Source: Aldehydirespirator sp965248735
Lineage (GTDB): Bacteria > Actinomycetota > Acidimicrobiia > Acidimicrobiales > Aldehydirespiratoraceae
Length of the DNA stretch: 64,000 nucleotides
Reading direction: 5' to 3'
Assembly (NCBI GenBank): GCA_965248735.1
Contig: OZ252146.1
Location: 1,302,001-1,366,000 of the forward strand
How positions within the stretch are numbered: the first letter of the stretch is position 1; each line of letters begins with the position of its first letter. The translations under genes and the position numbers were made by a program. This document shows positions 35,589-42,186 of the stretch, one piece after another. Under the pieces are notes generated by a model. It saw nothing but the letters and a program-made list of their open reading frames with translations, ran no database searches and had not been told where the DNA came from.

Positions 35589-35756
35589 GGCAACGTCTGC
35601 CACATAGCTGAGCCCTTCGACCTCGTGCACGGCCTGCCTGCGGTCGCAGGCCACTATGAGCGCACCCTGGCTGCTCAGCGCATCGGCGAAGGCCCGCCCG
35701 AGGCCGCGGGCCGCGCCGGTCACCACGGCGATCTGGCCGTCGAGAATCTTGCTCAT
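35588..35756 (-). pseudogene. SDR dehydrogenase, N-terminal fragment
   Basis: 56 residues of a short-chain dehydrogenase starting ATG 35756. It has the NAD motif GAARGLGRAFA and continues to DVADPDG, then is cut at the junction with the ABC remnant. The catalytic YxxxK half is gone. It follows the RraA-like gene on the same strand and was probably its operon partner. Confidence 0.75.
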
Positions 35757-35797
35757 GGTTCCTCCGTTGCCGCGGTGCCGCCGCCCAGATTCAACCG

Positions 35798-36448
35798 CTA
35801 CCGGCCTGTCGACACGTCGCTGGTCGCGAGCAGCTGTGCAAGCTCCCCGGTCGGATCGCGGGCCAGTTCGCTCGCGGTCCTGTGGGCCAGGTCGGCGTCG
35901 AGCCGGAGCACGCCGTCGGCGTCGCGGAGCAGCCAGTCGCCATTGTGCCACGTCACGCCGAACATCTCCTCGGCATCGGTCGCGACCATGGGGCAGCCCG
36001 CGGGCCTGGTGGGCACAGCACCATTGCTCCCGATCGGGATGCCCACCTGTCGCAGACGGCTGGTGTCACGGAAGGCTCCGTCGGTGAGGATCGCCTGGGC
36101 CCGGCAGGCCGCGGCCTGCAACGCGACATTGGAGCCGAACGCCGCGCCGATGCCCGCCTCGCAGCCAACCAGCACCACGGCTCCGGGTGCTATAGCGGCG
36201 CGCAGTGCCACGAAGCTGGAGGGCGGCCGCGCCCCGGTCGCCGGCCGCTGGCGTCGCAACAGGGTGACCCTCCCAGCGACCGCCGCACCTGGAGGGAGGA
36301 CATGCGACGGCGGCGAGGGCACGATGACCGTGCGTCCCAACTCGTCGGAGAGGCCAGCGGCTCCGTTCTCGATCATGGCCCAGCGCAGGACGCGTTCGAC
36401 GGCGGCATCGTCGAGCTCCACAATCGAGCCTTCCTTTCCACCCATCAA
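35798..36448 (-). CDS. RraA-like / HMG-aldolase family protein
   Basis: 216 residues from TTG 36448, or 215 from ATG 36445. The RraA fold is supported by VLVGCEAGIGAAFGSNVALQAAACRAQAILTDGAFRDTSRL, which includes the GSNVA and DGAxRD motifs of the 4-hydroxy-4-methyl-2-oxoglutarate aldolase type. Catalytic Arg/Asp are likely in TDGAFRD. The HNGDWLLRDADGV segment matches the late PGDxxxxDxDGV motif with N for P. It is a probable class II pyruvate aldolase or oxaloacetate decarboxylase. Its downstream SDR partner is truncated. Confidence 0.78.
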   Translation of the reverse strand: MMGGKEGSIVELDDAAVERVLRWAMIENGAAGLSDELGRTVIVPSPPSHVLPPGAAVAGRVTLLRRQRPATGARPPSSFVALRAAIAPGAVVLVGCEAGIGAAFGSNVALQAAACRAQAILTDGAFRDTSRLRQVGIPIGSNGAVPTRPAGCPMVATDAEEMFGVTWHNGDWLLRDADGVLRLDADLAHRTASELARDPTGELAQLLATSDVSTGR

Positions 36449-36640
36449 GTCGCGGACGCCATTTTACGGAACATACGTTGGACGAGGACCATCCCGTAGA
36501 CGAGCGGCAGCGCTGGCGCAGCCGGAGCGTGTTAGTTAGAGGCTCAAATGATGGCGGCCTGTACGCCGACATGTTCTCGGTGTGGGCCGAGCACTCGCTG
36601 CAGTGAGCGGTAGTCCGGCCCACGGCAATTCCGACGGCGC

Positions 36641-36715
36641 GTCGGGGCTCCGCTAGTCGGTCAGTTCGGCGTGTCGGGGCTCCGCTAGTCGGTCAGTTCG
36701 GCGTGTCGGGGCCCC
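36641..36715. repeat. 32-bp repeat of the Rieske gene 3' end
   Basis: GTCGGGGCTCCGCTAGTCGG begins at 36641 and again at 36673, and a diverged partial copy lies at 36705 inside the gene end (period 32). The copied piece includes the end of the Rieske-type gene and its stop. The remaining 36449-36640 shows nothing recognisable. Confidence 0.75.
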
Positions 36716-37037
36716 GCTTGGCCGGGAGCTCGATGAAGATCTGGCCGTCGCGCACTTCCAGCGAGTAGCGGGGCTGGTAGCGCTCCCGGGCCTGGCAGAA
36801 GCCGGTGGTGACCTCGTAGGCCCACTGGTGGCCGGCGCACACCAGCCGGTTGCCCAGCATCACGCCCTCGTTGAGCTTGCGGCCCCGGTGGATGCACACG
36901 TTCGACAGGGCCACCGGCGCGCCGCCGTTCCACAGCAGCAGGATCTCATGGCGGTGCAGTTGCACCACGAGCTTGCCGGCCGCGGCCAGCTCGTCGGCGG
37001 TGGCCTCCGCCTCGAACCATCCTCTCGGTGCTGCCAT
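36693..37037 (-). CDS. Rieske-type 2Fe-2S ferredoxin
   Basis: 114 residues. The Rieske motif is CIHRGRKL (CxH) followed 16 residues later by CAGHQW (CxxH). It is a small soluble Rieske protein of the kind that serves oxygenases, with no TM segment. It is part of a minus-strand group with a plant-type ferredoxin and a diiron-type oxygenase, and the three probably form one electron-transfer system. Confidence 0.88.
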   Translation of the reverse strand: MAAPRGWFEAEATADELAAAGKLVVQLHRHEILLLWNGGAPVALSNVCIHRGRKLNEGVMLGNRLVCAGHQWAYEVTTGFCQARERYQPRYSLEVRDGQIFIELPAKRGPDTPN

Positions 37038-37060
37038 GGCTCAGCCCCTCCCTGCGTCGG

Positions 37061-37432
37061 TCAGTCGTCGTCGGAGCCGGAGCCGGAGCCGACCCAGCCC
37101 GTTCTGCCGCCGCGGCTGGTGCCGGGCTCGTCGTCGAGGCCCACTTGGTCGGGGTCCCAGCTCACGGTCACGTCGCCGCGGGTGTAGGTCTGGCAGGCCA
37201 GCCGGTAGCCGGCATCGAGCAGGTCGCCCAGCCGGGACCGTTCCCGGCGCCGGGGCGGGTCGAGGTTCTCGGCGCCCTCCTCCACCAGGAGGCGGTCGGT
37301 GCCGCAGTTGCCGCTGGCGCACTGCCACGGCACGTCGCAGTCGGCCCGGATGGCCATGCGCAGGACGTTGACCTCCTCGCCCTCCGCGAACTCCACGTAC
37401 TGATCGACGGTCTTGAAGTGGATGCGCGGCAC
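37061..37432 (-). CDS. 2Fe-2S ferredoxin
   Basis: 123 residues. Plant/adrenodoxin-type cluster ligands: CDVPWQCASGNC (C-x5-C-x4-C, with the following GTD) and LACQT. The start is GTG 37432. The C-terminal 30 residues are Gly/Ser/Asp-rich. Immediately upstream the start region is tandemly repeated. It sits 23 nt upstream of the Rieske gene on the same strand. Confidence 0.85.
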   Translation of the reverse strand: MPRIHFKTVDQYVEFAEGEEVNVLRMAIRADCDVPWQCASGNCGTDRLLVEEGAENLDPPRRRERSRLGDLLDAGYRLACQTYTRGDVTVSWDPDQVGLDDEPGTSRGGRTGWVGSGSGSDDD

Positions 37433-37604
37433 GTCGATCAGAGTCCCGGTCGTGCCGTGGTCTTGAAGTGGATGCGCGGCACGTCGATCAGAGTCCCGGT
37501 CGTGCCGTGGTCTTGAAGTGGATGCGCGGCACGTCGATCAGAGTCCCGGTCGTGCCGTGGTCTTGAAGTGGATGCGCGGCACGTCGATCAGAGCCCCGGT
37601 CCAA
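37411..37604 (-). repeat. 50-bp tandem repeat (4 copies) of the ferredoxin start region
   Basis: Copies of TCTTGAAGTGGATGCGCGGC begin at 37411, 37461, 37511 and 37561, and the first lies inside the ferredoxin gene. On the minus strand each unit carries the ferredoxin start (GTGCCGCGCATCCACTTC), then a TGA after 14 codons, then TCGAC and the next GTG. Three consecutive 14-residue mini-ORFs therefore precede the true gene. The copies are almost identical. Confidence 0.9.
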
Positions 37605-37620
37605 CCGGCGCCCAACGGGT

Positions 37621-38370
37621 TCAGCCGACGAGGGCCGGCTCGCGCTCTTCTTCGTCCACCCAGGCGCCGAGGTCGGGCGCGACGTAGGTCTCGTAGAGCG
37701 CCTTGGTGTAGGCGAAGCGCATGTCGGCCGCCTCGCGCACGAAGTTCAGGCAGCGCTGCTGCAGCTCGGGCGTGTCGGCGTACTTGAGCACGATCTGGTA
37801 GCCGCGCTCGCCGTGGATCTCGTCGGAGGTGATGTGCAGGTCGAAGAACTCCGCCTCCCACTCCGAGAATCCGTACTTGTTGATCAGCGTCGGGTACTGG
37901 GTGCGGTAGATCGACGGCACCTGCGACTCCAGGCCCACGATCAGCGCCGCGGAGGACACCACGAAGTTCTCCCGGCCCGACACGTAGTACATCCAGCCCT
38001 GCATGCCCTTGGCGAACGGCATGGCGTTGTTGCGGTCCTGCACGTAGGCCCGGGTGCCGCCGCACGCTTCGGCGAAGCGGATCAGCAGGTCGGTGTGGCG
38101 GTCGTCGCTCAACTCCTCCTCGTACATGTTCTGCAGCAGGAAGTCCTTGGCGTCGCGGGCGTAGTCGGGCGTGTTGGCGTACATGAGGCCCAGGTAGTCG
38201 CCGAACGGGCCGATGTAGTGGTAGTGGTTGGTAGCCCAGTGCACGAAGTGCTGCTTGTGAAGCTTGCCGGTGGCCCAGGCCCGGCTGAAGGAGGCGTCCT
38301 TGGCCATCGTGCCCGAGAACGCCTGCTCCAGGGCGATCCGGAACTCGCTGGGTGCCATCAACTCGGCCAT
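37621..38370 (-). CDS. Haem-oxygenase-like diiron protein (PqqC/TenA-like, HDO type)
   Basis: 249 residues from ATG 38370 (alternative ATG 38358). All-helical, PqqC-like pattern. Likely metal ligands lie in NMYEEELSDDRHTDLL (Glu, His), GLESQVPSIY (Glu) and FFDLHITSDEIHGERG (His, Asp, His), matching the E-H-E-D/H-H layout of HDO oxygenases/oxidases. HDO enzymes activate O2 on amino- or fatty-acid-type substrates. Downstream on the same strand are a 2Fe-2S ferredoxin and a Rieske protein, a natural electron supply. Operator copy 5 lies about 100 nt upstream. Confidence 0.82.
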   Translation of the reverse strand: MAELMAPSEFRIALEQAFSGTMAKDASFSRAWATGKLHKQHFVHWATNHYHYIGPFGDYLGLMYANTPDYARDAKDFLLQNMYEEELSDDRHTDLLIRFAEACGGTRAYVQDRNNAMPFAKGMQGWMYYVSGRENFVVSSAALIVGLESQVPSIYRTQYPTLINKYGFSEWEAEFFDLHITSDEIHGERGYQIVLKYADTPELQQRCLNFVREAADMRFAYTKALYETYVAPDLGAWVDEEEREPALVG

Positions 38371-38463
38371 CTTGCTGCTCCTGTTCGGGTCCTCGCAGCC
38401 CACATCGCCGCGGGCGGCGAGAGGGATCGGGCGCCGGGGAGAGGTCGGAATCCCCGGCGCCCT

Positions 38464-38481
38464 CAGATTGTATACACTACT
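38464..38481. promoter_or_regulatory. GTATAC palindrome, copy 5 (putative operator)
   Basis: GTATAC at 38470-38475 in the context AGATTGTATACACTAC. It lies in the divergent region between the HDO oxygenase operon (start 38370) and the alpha/beta hydrolase (start 38569), about 100 nt from each. Confidence 0.6.
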
Positions 38482-38568
38482 GAACGCGCTGTAGGGGCTT
38501 CAAGTCGGGCGGGTTCCGGCCCGCGGCTCCGGTGGCGGACCGGTGAGCGGGCCAGAGGGAGACGGCGG

Positions 38569-39531
38569 TTGCACGAGAGCAAGGTCACCTTCTTCAGCGA
38601 GGGTGTCCGGCTGAGCGGCCTGCTGCGATCGCCGGCGGAAGTCACCGCCCCGGCCCCCGCGATCGTGCAGGGCCCGGGCTGGCTCGGGCTTAAGGACGCC
38701 AAGCTGTACCTGCCCTACCACGAGGCTCTCACCGCGGCGGGCTTCCATGTTCTGATCTTCGACTACCGGGGCTTCGGCGACTCCGGCGGCGACCGGGGGA
38801 TCCTGCTGCCCCAGCTCCAGCTCGAGGACCTGATCAACGCGGTCACCTACCTGTGCACCCGCGACGACGTCGACTCCGACAACATCGGCACCTTCGGCAG
38901 CGGCGGCACCGGCGGGGGCAACGCGGTGCTGCTGGCCGCGGCCGACTGGCGGGTGCGGGCCGTGGTGTCGCAGGTGCCGGTGGCCGACGGCGAGGACTGG
39001 CTGCGCCGGATGCGCCGCGAGTACGAGTGGTACGAGTTCCTGGCCCGCCTCGAGGCCGACCGGCGCCAGCGGGTGCTGACCGGCGAGGGCGAGATGGTCC
39101 ATCCCCGCGAGGAGATCATGGTCCCCACCCCCGAGCGGCGGGCCTCCACGGTGAAGGCCGACGTCGACGACCGGATCCCGTCGTCGGTGCCGCTGCGCTG
39201 CGCCGAGGCGATCATGGACTACCGCCCGATCGACGTGGTCCACAAGGTGGCTCCGGCCGCGCTGATGATCATCGCGGTGGCCGACGACGCCACCACCCCC
39301 ACCGACCACGCCGAGCGCCTCTACGAGCGGGCCGGCGCGCCCAAGAAGCTGATCATGCAGCGCCACACCACCCACTACGCGGCCTACAAGCAGTACGGAC
39401 CTGCGGTGATTCCCCAGATGGTCGACTGGTACCGCACCCACTTCACTGGCGGCTCGGTCGAGGTGCGCCAGAGCTTGCCGCCGGAGCCGCCCGAGCTGCT
39501 GGTAAAGCACCCCGACGACGCGGCCGGCTAG
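38569..39531 (+). CDS. Alpha/beta hydrolase with non-canonical nucleophile elbow
   Basis: 320 residues from TTG 38569, preceded by GGGAGACGG. The fold is that of X-Pro-dipeptidyl-peptidase/dienelactone-hydrolase-like proteins: APAIVQGPGWLGLKD, VLIFDYRGFGDSGG, then the nucleophile elbow. Where GxSxGG is expected the sequence is GSGGTGGG, so the nucleophile position is Thr (or an offset Ser). The acid (VADDATTPTDHAERL) and His (RHTTHYAAY) are in place. It could be an unusual Thr hydrolase or a non-hydrolytic relative. It is divergent from the HDO operon with a shared operator. Confidence 0.82.
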   Translation: MHESKVTFFSEGVRLSGLLRSPAEVTAPAPAIVQGPGWLGLKDAKLYLPYHEALTAAGFHVLIFDYRGFGDSGGDRGILLPQLQLEDLINAVTYLCTRDDVDSDNIGTFGSGGTGGGNAVLLAAADWRVRAVVSQVPVADGEDWLRRMRREYEWYEFLARLEADRRQRVLTGEGEMVHPREEIMVPTPERRASTVKADVDDRIPSSVPLRCAEAIMDYRPIDVVHKVAPAALMIIAVADDATTPTDHAERLYERAGAPKKLIMQRHTTHYAAYKQYGPAVIPQMVDWYRTHFTGGSVEVRQSLPPEPPELLVKHPDDAAG

Positions 39532-39555
39532 CTGCTCACGGCTCGGGTTGGTGGG

Positions 39556-40032
39556 TCAGCTCGCGGTCTGCGCCGCCTCGCGTAGCCACGGGACCGGACA
39601 GGCGTCGTCCCAGTGCATGGCCCTGCCCACGTACTGCATTCCGATGTGGTAGCAGATGGTGAACAGGAGGTCGGCGAACTCCGCCTTGTTGAAGACTTGC
39701 TGCATCTCGAGGGTCAGATCGACGTCCACCGTTCCCTGTTTGGCGACGAGTTCGCGCGTGTAGCGCTCCACCATCTTGAGGCGTCGATGTTCTACGGGGT
39801 CGGATGACGCTTCGGCTTCATCGTCGAGGACTCGGTGGCCCGACCGGACCGTTCTGAAGGTGATTCAGTAGTCACATCCGAGCGACCCGGCGCTGGTGAT
39901 CCTGGCTCGCTCCTTGAGGACCGGGCTCACCGCGGATCGCTCCCAGATGGACTCGTCAATCTGACCTATGAGCTCACCCAGAGGTCTGTGCTGCCCCATG
40001 AGGGTCTCGAAGGGGAGTGTGGGTTCGGTCAT
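39556..40032 (-). CDS. AhpD/carboxymuconolactone-decarboxylase-like protein, probable selenoprotein (in-frame TGA = Sec56)
   Basis: The reading frame from ATG 40032 to TGA 39556 is open except for one TGA at 39867-39865 (codon 56). The N-terminal part MTEPTLPFETLMGQHRPLG to ARITSAGSLGCDY is the AhpD/CMD-type helix bundle up to the redox site. The family motif CxxC appears here as C-D-Y-TGA. After the TGA the same frame continues with family-like sequence (RTVRSGHRVL; KMVERYTRELVAKQG; VFNKAEFADLLFTICYHIGMQYV) to residue 158. No frameshift is needed, and the only missing residue is the second redox Cys. AhpD-like selenoproteins with this replacement are known. A hairpin of SECIS type follows the TGA. 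Start: AAGGAGG lies 18 nt upstream. Alternative: a nonsense-mutated pseudogene. Confidence 0.75.
39833..39851 (-). promoter_or_regulatory. Candidate bacterial SECIS hairpin
   Basis: On the mRNA strand, 13 nt after the TGA, CGGTCC pairs with GG and ACCG (two-nucleotide CC bulge on the 3' side). The apical loop is GGTCG, beginning 19 nt after the TGA. An alternative pairing is GGTCC/GGGCC with loop GGTC. A GGTC loop 16-25 nt after UGA is the hallmark of bacterial SECIS elements such as that of E. coli fdhF. Confidence 0.55.
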
Positions 40033-40083
40033 GGTGCGGATCCTATGCGCCTCCTTGGAGACAGCGCGGGTAGGTGATGCCGC

Positions 40084-40143
40084 CTCGCGGTGCAGCGTCG
40101 TGTTTCCCGCTCTTGTTCGCTGCGCTCACGGGCCGCTCGGGCC
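40084..40143 (-). repeat. Dispersed intergenic repeat, copy 4 (reverse)
   Basis: Starts CTCGCGGTGCAGCGTCGTG (aligned with copy 3) and runs through TTTCCCGCTCTTGTTCGCTG to GGGCCGCTCGGGCC. It is cut off on the right at 40143, where copies 3 and 5 continue. Confidence 0.75.
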
Positions 40144-40224
40144 TACTCGACCGAAATCAGTAGAGAAACTCGTCATATATGAGTAATACCCGTGCAGATT
40201 TGAGGCGAGCTTGACATAGGGCTA

Positions 40225-40300
40225 CTCACGGGCCGCTCGGGCCACGGCCTCGCTGAGCGCCTCGCGAATTCCTTGTGAAGTGCCGTCTACCCGCTCGGCC
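40225..40300 (-). repeat. Dispersed intergenic repeat, copy 5 (partial, reverse)
   Basis: Begins within the core (CTCACGGGCCGCTCGGGCC), continues ACGGCCTCGCT and GCGAATTCC, and ends CCGCTCGGCCTCTGG. The right part parallels the right extension of copy 3. The last 15 nt also occur near 28231. Confidence 0.65.
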
Positions 40301-40315
40301 TCTGGGCCTTGGCTG

Positions 40316-40333
40316 CTGTCTGTATACAATCCG
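40316..40333. promoter_or_regulatory. GTATAC palindrome, copy 6 (putative operator)
   Basis: GTATAC at 40322-40327 in the context TGTCTGTATACAATCC, about 54 nt upstream of the dihydropyrimidinase-like ATG (40381). It lies directly beyond the end of dispersed repeat copy 5. Confidence 0.6.
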
Positions 40334-40380
40334 TCCCCAGTGCTGGCCCCGCTAATGACAGTTTCCCTCCAGGCCGTCTG

Positions 40381-41775
40381 ATGGCTGTCACCGCGCCGTC
40401 CGTCGACCGGGTCGTCGCCGGCGGGACCGTGGTGTCGGGAGCGGGCGCCGAGCCTGCCGACGTGCTCATCGCGGGCGAGACGATCGCGGCCATCGCCGCC
40501 CCCGGCGCCGTGCCGCTGCCCGACTCCGTCGAGCGCATCGACGCCGCCGGCAAGTGGGTGCTGCCGGGGATGGTCGATGTGCACGTGCATCTGCGGGAGC
40601 CCGGCTATGTCCACAAGGAGGACATCAGCACCTGCACCGCCGCGGCCGCGGCCGGGGGAGTGACCACCGTGTTCGGGATGCCCAACCTGAACCCGGTCAC
40701 CAAGACCCGCCAGATTCTCGAGGAGCTGTTCGACCTCTACGACGCCAAGAGCATCGTCGACTGGAACCACAACCCTGTGCCCAGTGTGCTGGCTGAGGTG
40801 CAGCCCATGGCCGACGCCGGGGTGGCCGCCTTCAAGATCTACATGGTGGTCGACACCGGCCGGGACTATCCCCACCCCAGCGGCACCGGCATCCACGACC
40901 ACGGCCACCTGCTGCGCATGTTCGAGGCCATCGGCCCCACCGGGCTGCCGTTCATGATCCACCCCCACGACCAGGCGATCATGGACGTCACCGAGCAGAC
41001 CCACTGGGACCGCGGCGACCGCAGCCCCGCCGCCTACGCCCAGACCCTGGCCACCCACAACGGCCTGATCTGGGACGCCGCCATCGCGGTGATCCTGCAG
41101 ATGGCCGAGGCCACCGGCACCAAGCTCCACATCGTGCATATGCAGACCGAGGGGTCGGTGGAGTTGGTGCGCCGGGCCAAGGAGCGGGGCGTGCCGGTGA
41201 GCTGCGAGGTCAACCACTGGGCGCTGTTCCTGTCGCGCTGGACCGACATCGAGAAACTCGGCCCCTACGCCTTGTCGTACTGGGTGCCCGACCACCACCG
41301 CGAGGCCGTCTGGGGGGCCCTCAACGACGGCACCATCAACATGCTGTCGTCGGACCATGCGCCGCACACCCGGGCCGAGAAGGAGGTCGGCTGGGAGGAC
41401 TGCTGGGCCTGCCACACCGGCACTCCCGGCATCCAGGAGCAGTACCCGATGCTGCTGGACTGCTCCATGGACGGCCTGATCTCGCTGCCAAGGGTGGCCG
41501 AGGTGGTGGCCGAGGAGCCCGCGAGGGAGTTCAAACTGGCCTCCAAGGGGTTCCTGCGCCCCGGCTACGACGCCGACATCGTGATCTTCGACCCGGCCGA
41601 CCAGACCCGCCACTCGGCCGACACCGTGCTGTCGAAGTGCGGCTGGACGCCGTATGACGGCCGGATCACCAAGGGCCGCATCCACCGCACGATCGTGCGG
41701 GGCCGCGACGTGTACGTGGACCGAGCGGTGGTGGGCGAGCCCGGCTGGGGCCGCCAAGCCCGGCCCACGCTGTGA
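40381..41775 (+). CDS. Dihydropyrimidinase/dihydroorotase/allantoinase-type cyclic amidohydrolase
   Basis: 464 residues from ATG 40381. Metal motif MVDVHVHLREPG (about 62-73). The bridging carboxylated Lys is probably in AAFKIYMV. Further ligands are in MIHPHDQ and LHIVHMQTEG, and the C-terminal Asp is in LSSDHAPH. The REPG after HVHL favours dihydroorotase/allantoinase over hydantoinase. No other pyrimidine biosynthesis gene is near. With GTATAC control and an F420-type oxidoreductase next to it, a catabolic ring-opening role is likelier. A five-unit hairpin array begins at its stop codon. Confidence 0.85.
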   Translation: MAVTAPSVDRVVAGGTVVSGAGAEPADVLIAGETIAAIAAPGAVPLPDSVERIDAAGKWVLPGMVDVHVHLREPGYVHKEDISTCTAAAAAGGVTTVFGMPNLNPVTKTRQILEELFDLYDAKSIVDWNHNPVPSVLAEVQPMADAGVAAFKIYMVVDTGRDYPHPSGTGIHDHGHLLRMFEAIGPTGLPFMIHPHDQAIMDVTEQTHWDRGDRSPAAYAQTLATHNGLIWDAAIAVILQMAEATGTKLHIVHMQTEGSVELVRRAKERGVPVSCEVNHWALFLSRWTDIEKLGPYALSYWVPDHHREAVWGALNDGTINMLSSDHAPHTRAEKEVGWEDCWACHTGTPGIQEQYPMLLDCSMDGLISLPRVAEVVAEEPAREFKLASKGFLRPGYDADIVIFDPADQTRHSADTVLSKCGWTPYDGRITKGRIHRTIVRGRDVYVDRAVVGEPGWGRQARPTL

Positions 41776-42130
41776 TCCCGAATTGGCAGCGTTGGGCTCC
41801 CTTTTGGGTGCTGAGCGCTGCCAGTTGGCGCCCGTCTGACGCTGTGATCCCGAATTGGCAGCGTTGGGCTCCCTTTTGGGTGCTGAGCGCTGCCAGTTGG
41901 CGCCCGTCTGACGCTGTGATCCCGAATTGGCAGCGTTGGGCTCCCTTTTGGGTGCTGAGGGCTGCCTGTTCGCGCCCGTCTGAGGCTGTGATCCCGAATT
42001 GGCAGCGTTGGGCTCCCTTTTGGGTGCTGAGGGCTGCCAGTTGGCGCCCGTCTGAGGCTGTGATCCCGAATTGGCAGCGTGGGGCTCCCTTTGGGGTGCT
42101 GAGCGCTGCCAGTTCGCGCCCGTCCCACGC
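41768..42130 (+). repeat. 72-bp tandem hairpin array (5 copies)
   Basis: Units start with TGTGATCCCGAATTGGCAGC at 41771, 41843, 41915, 41987 and 42059. The first unit begins in the last codons of the amidohydrolase gene. Each unit folds into a stem of GGCAGCG with CGCTGCC around an inner GGGCTCCC/GGGTG region, so five terminator-like hairpins follow one another. Units 3 and 4 change the innermost stem base, and unit 5 differs at several inner positions. An open frame through the array (24-residue Trp-rich repeat from GTG 41772) has mostly non-synonymous differences and is probably not a gene. Confidence 0.9.
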
Positions 42131-42186
42131 TATGAACTCTGCGACGAGGACTTGTGAGCCATGACGCCGAGGACTGGAGGACTGAT

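Larger units (their letters stand above)
40033..40380. other. Intergenic region with two repeat copies, an AT-rich palindrome and an operator
   Basis: This 350-nt gap holds dispersed repeat copy 4, a short AT-rich stretch, partial copy 5 and GTATAC operator copy 6. The AT-rich stretch contains the inverted repeat ACTCGTCATATATGAGT (40168-40184). The reverse-strand GTCTCCAAGGAGG near 40050-40062 belongs to the leader of the selenoprotein gene. I see no gene in it. Confidence 0.6.

Noticed and set aside
39556..39774. A separate 72-residue gene
   Set aside because: The frame continues upstream without shift through one TGA to a good ATG at 40032 and makes a family-like AhpD protein, so the short ORF is only its 3' part.
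41772..42164. Plus-strand frame through the 72-bp array encoding a 24-residue Trp-rich repeat peptide
   Set aside because: Differences between units are mostly amino-acid changing while the hairpin stems are kept, so the array is better explained by structure than by coding.
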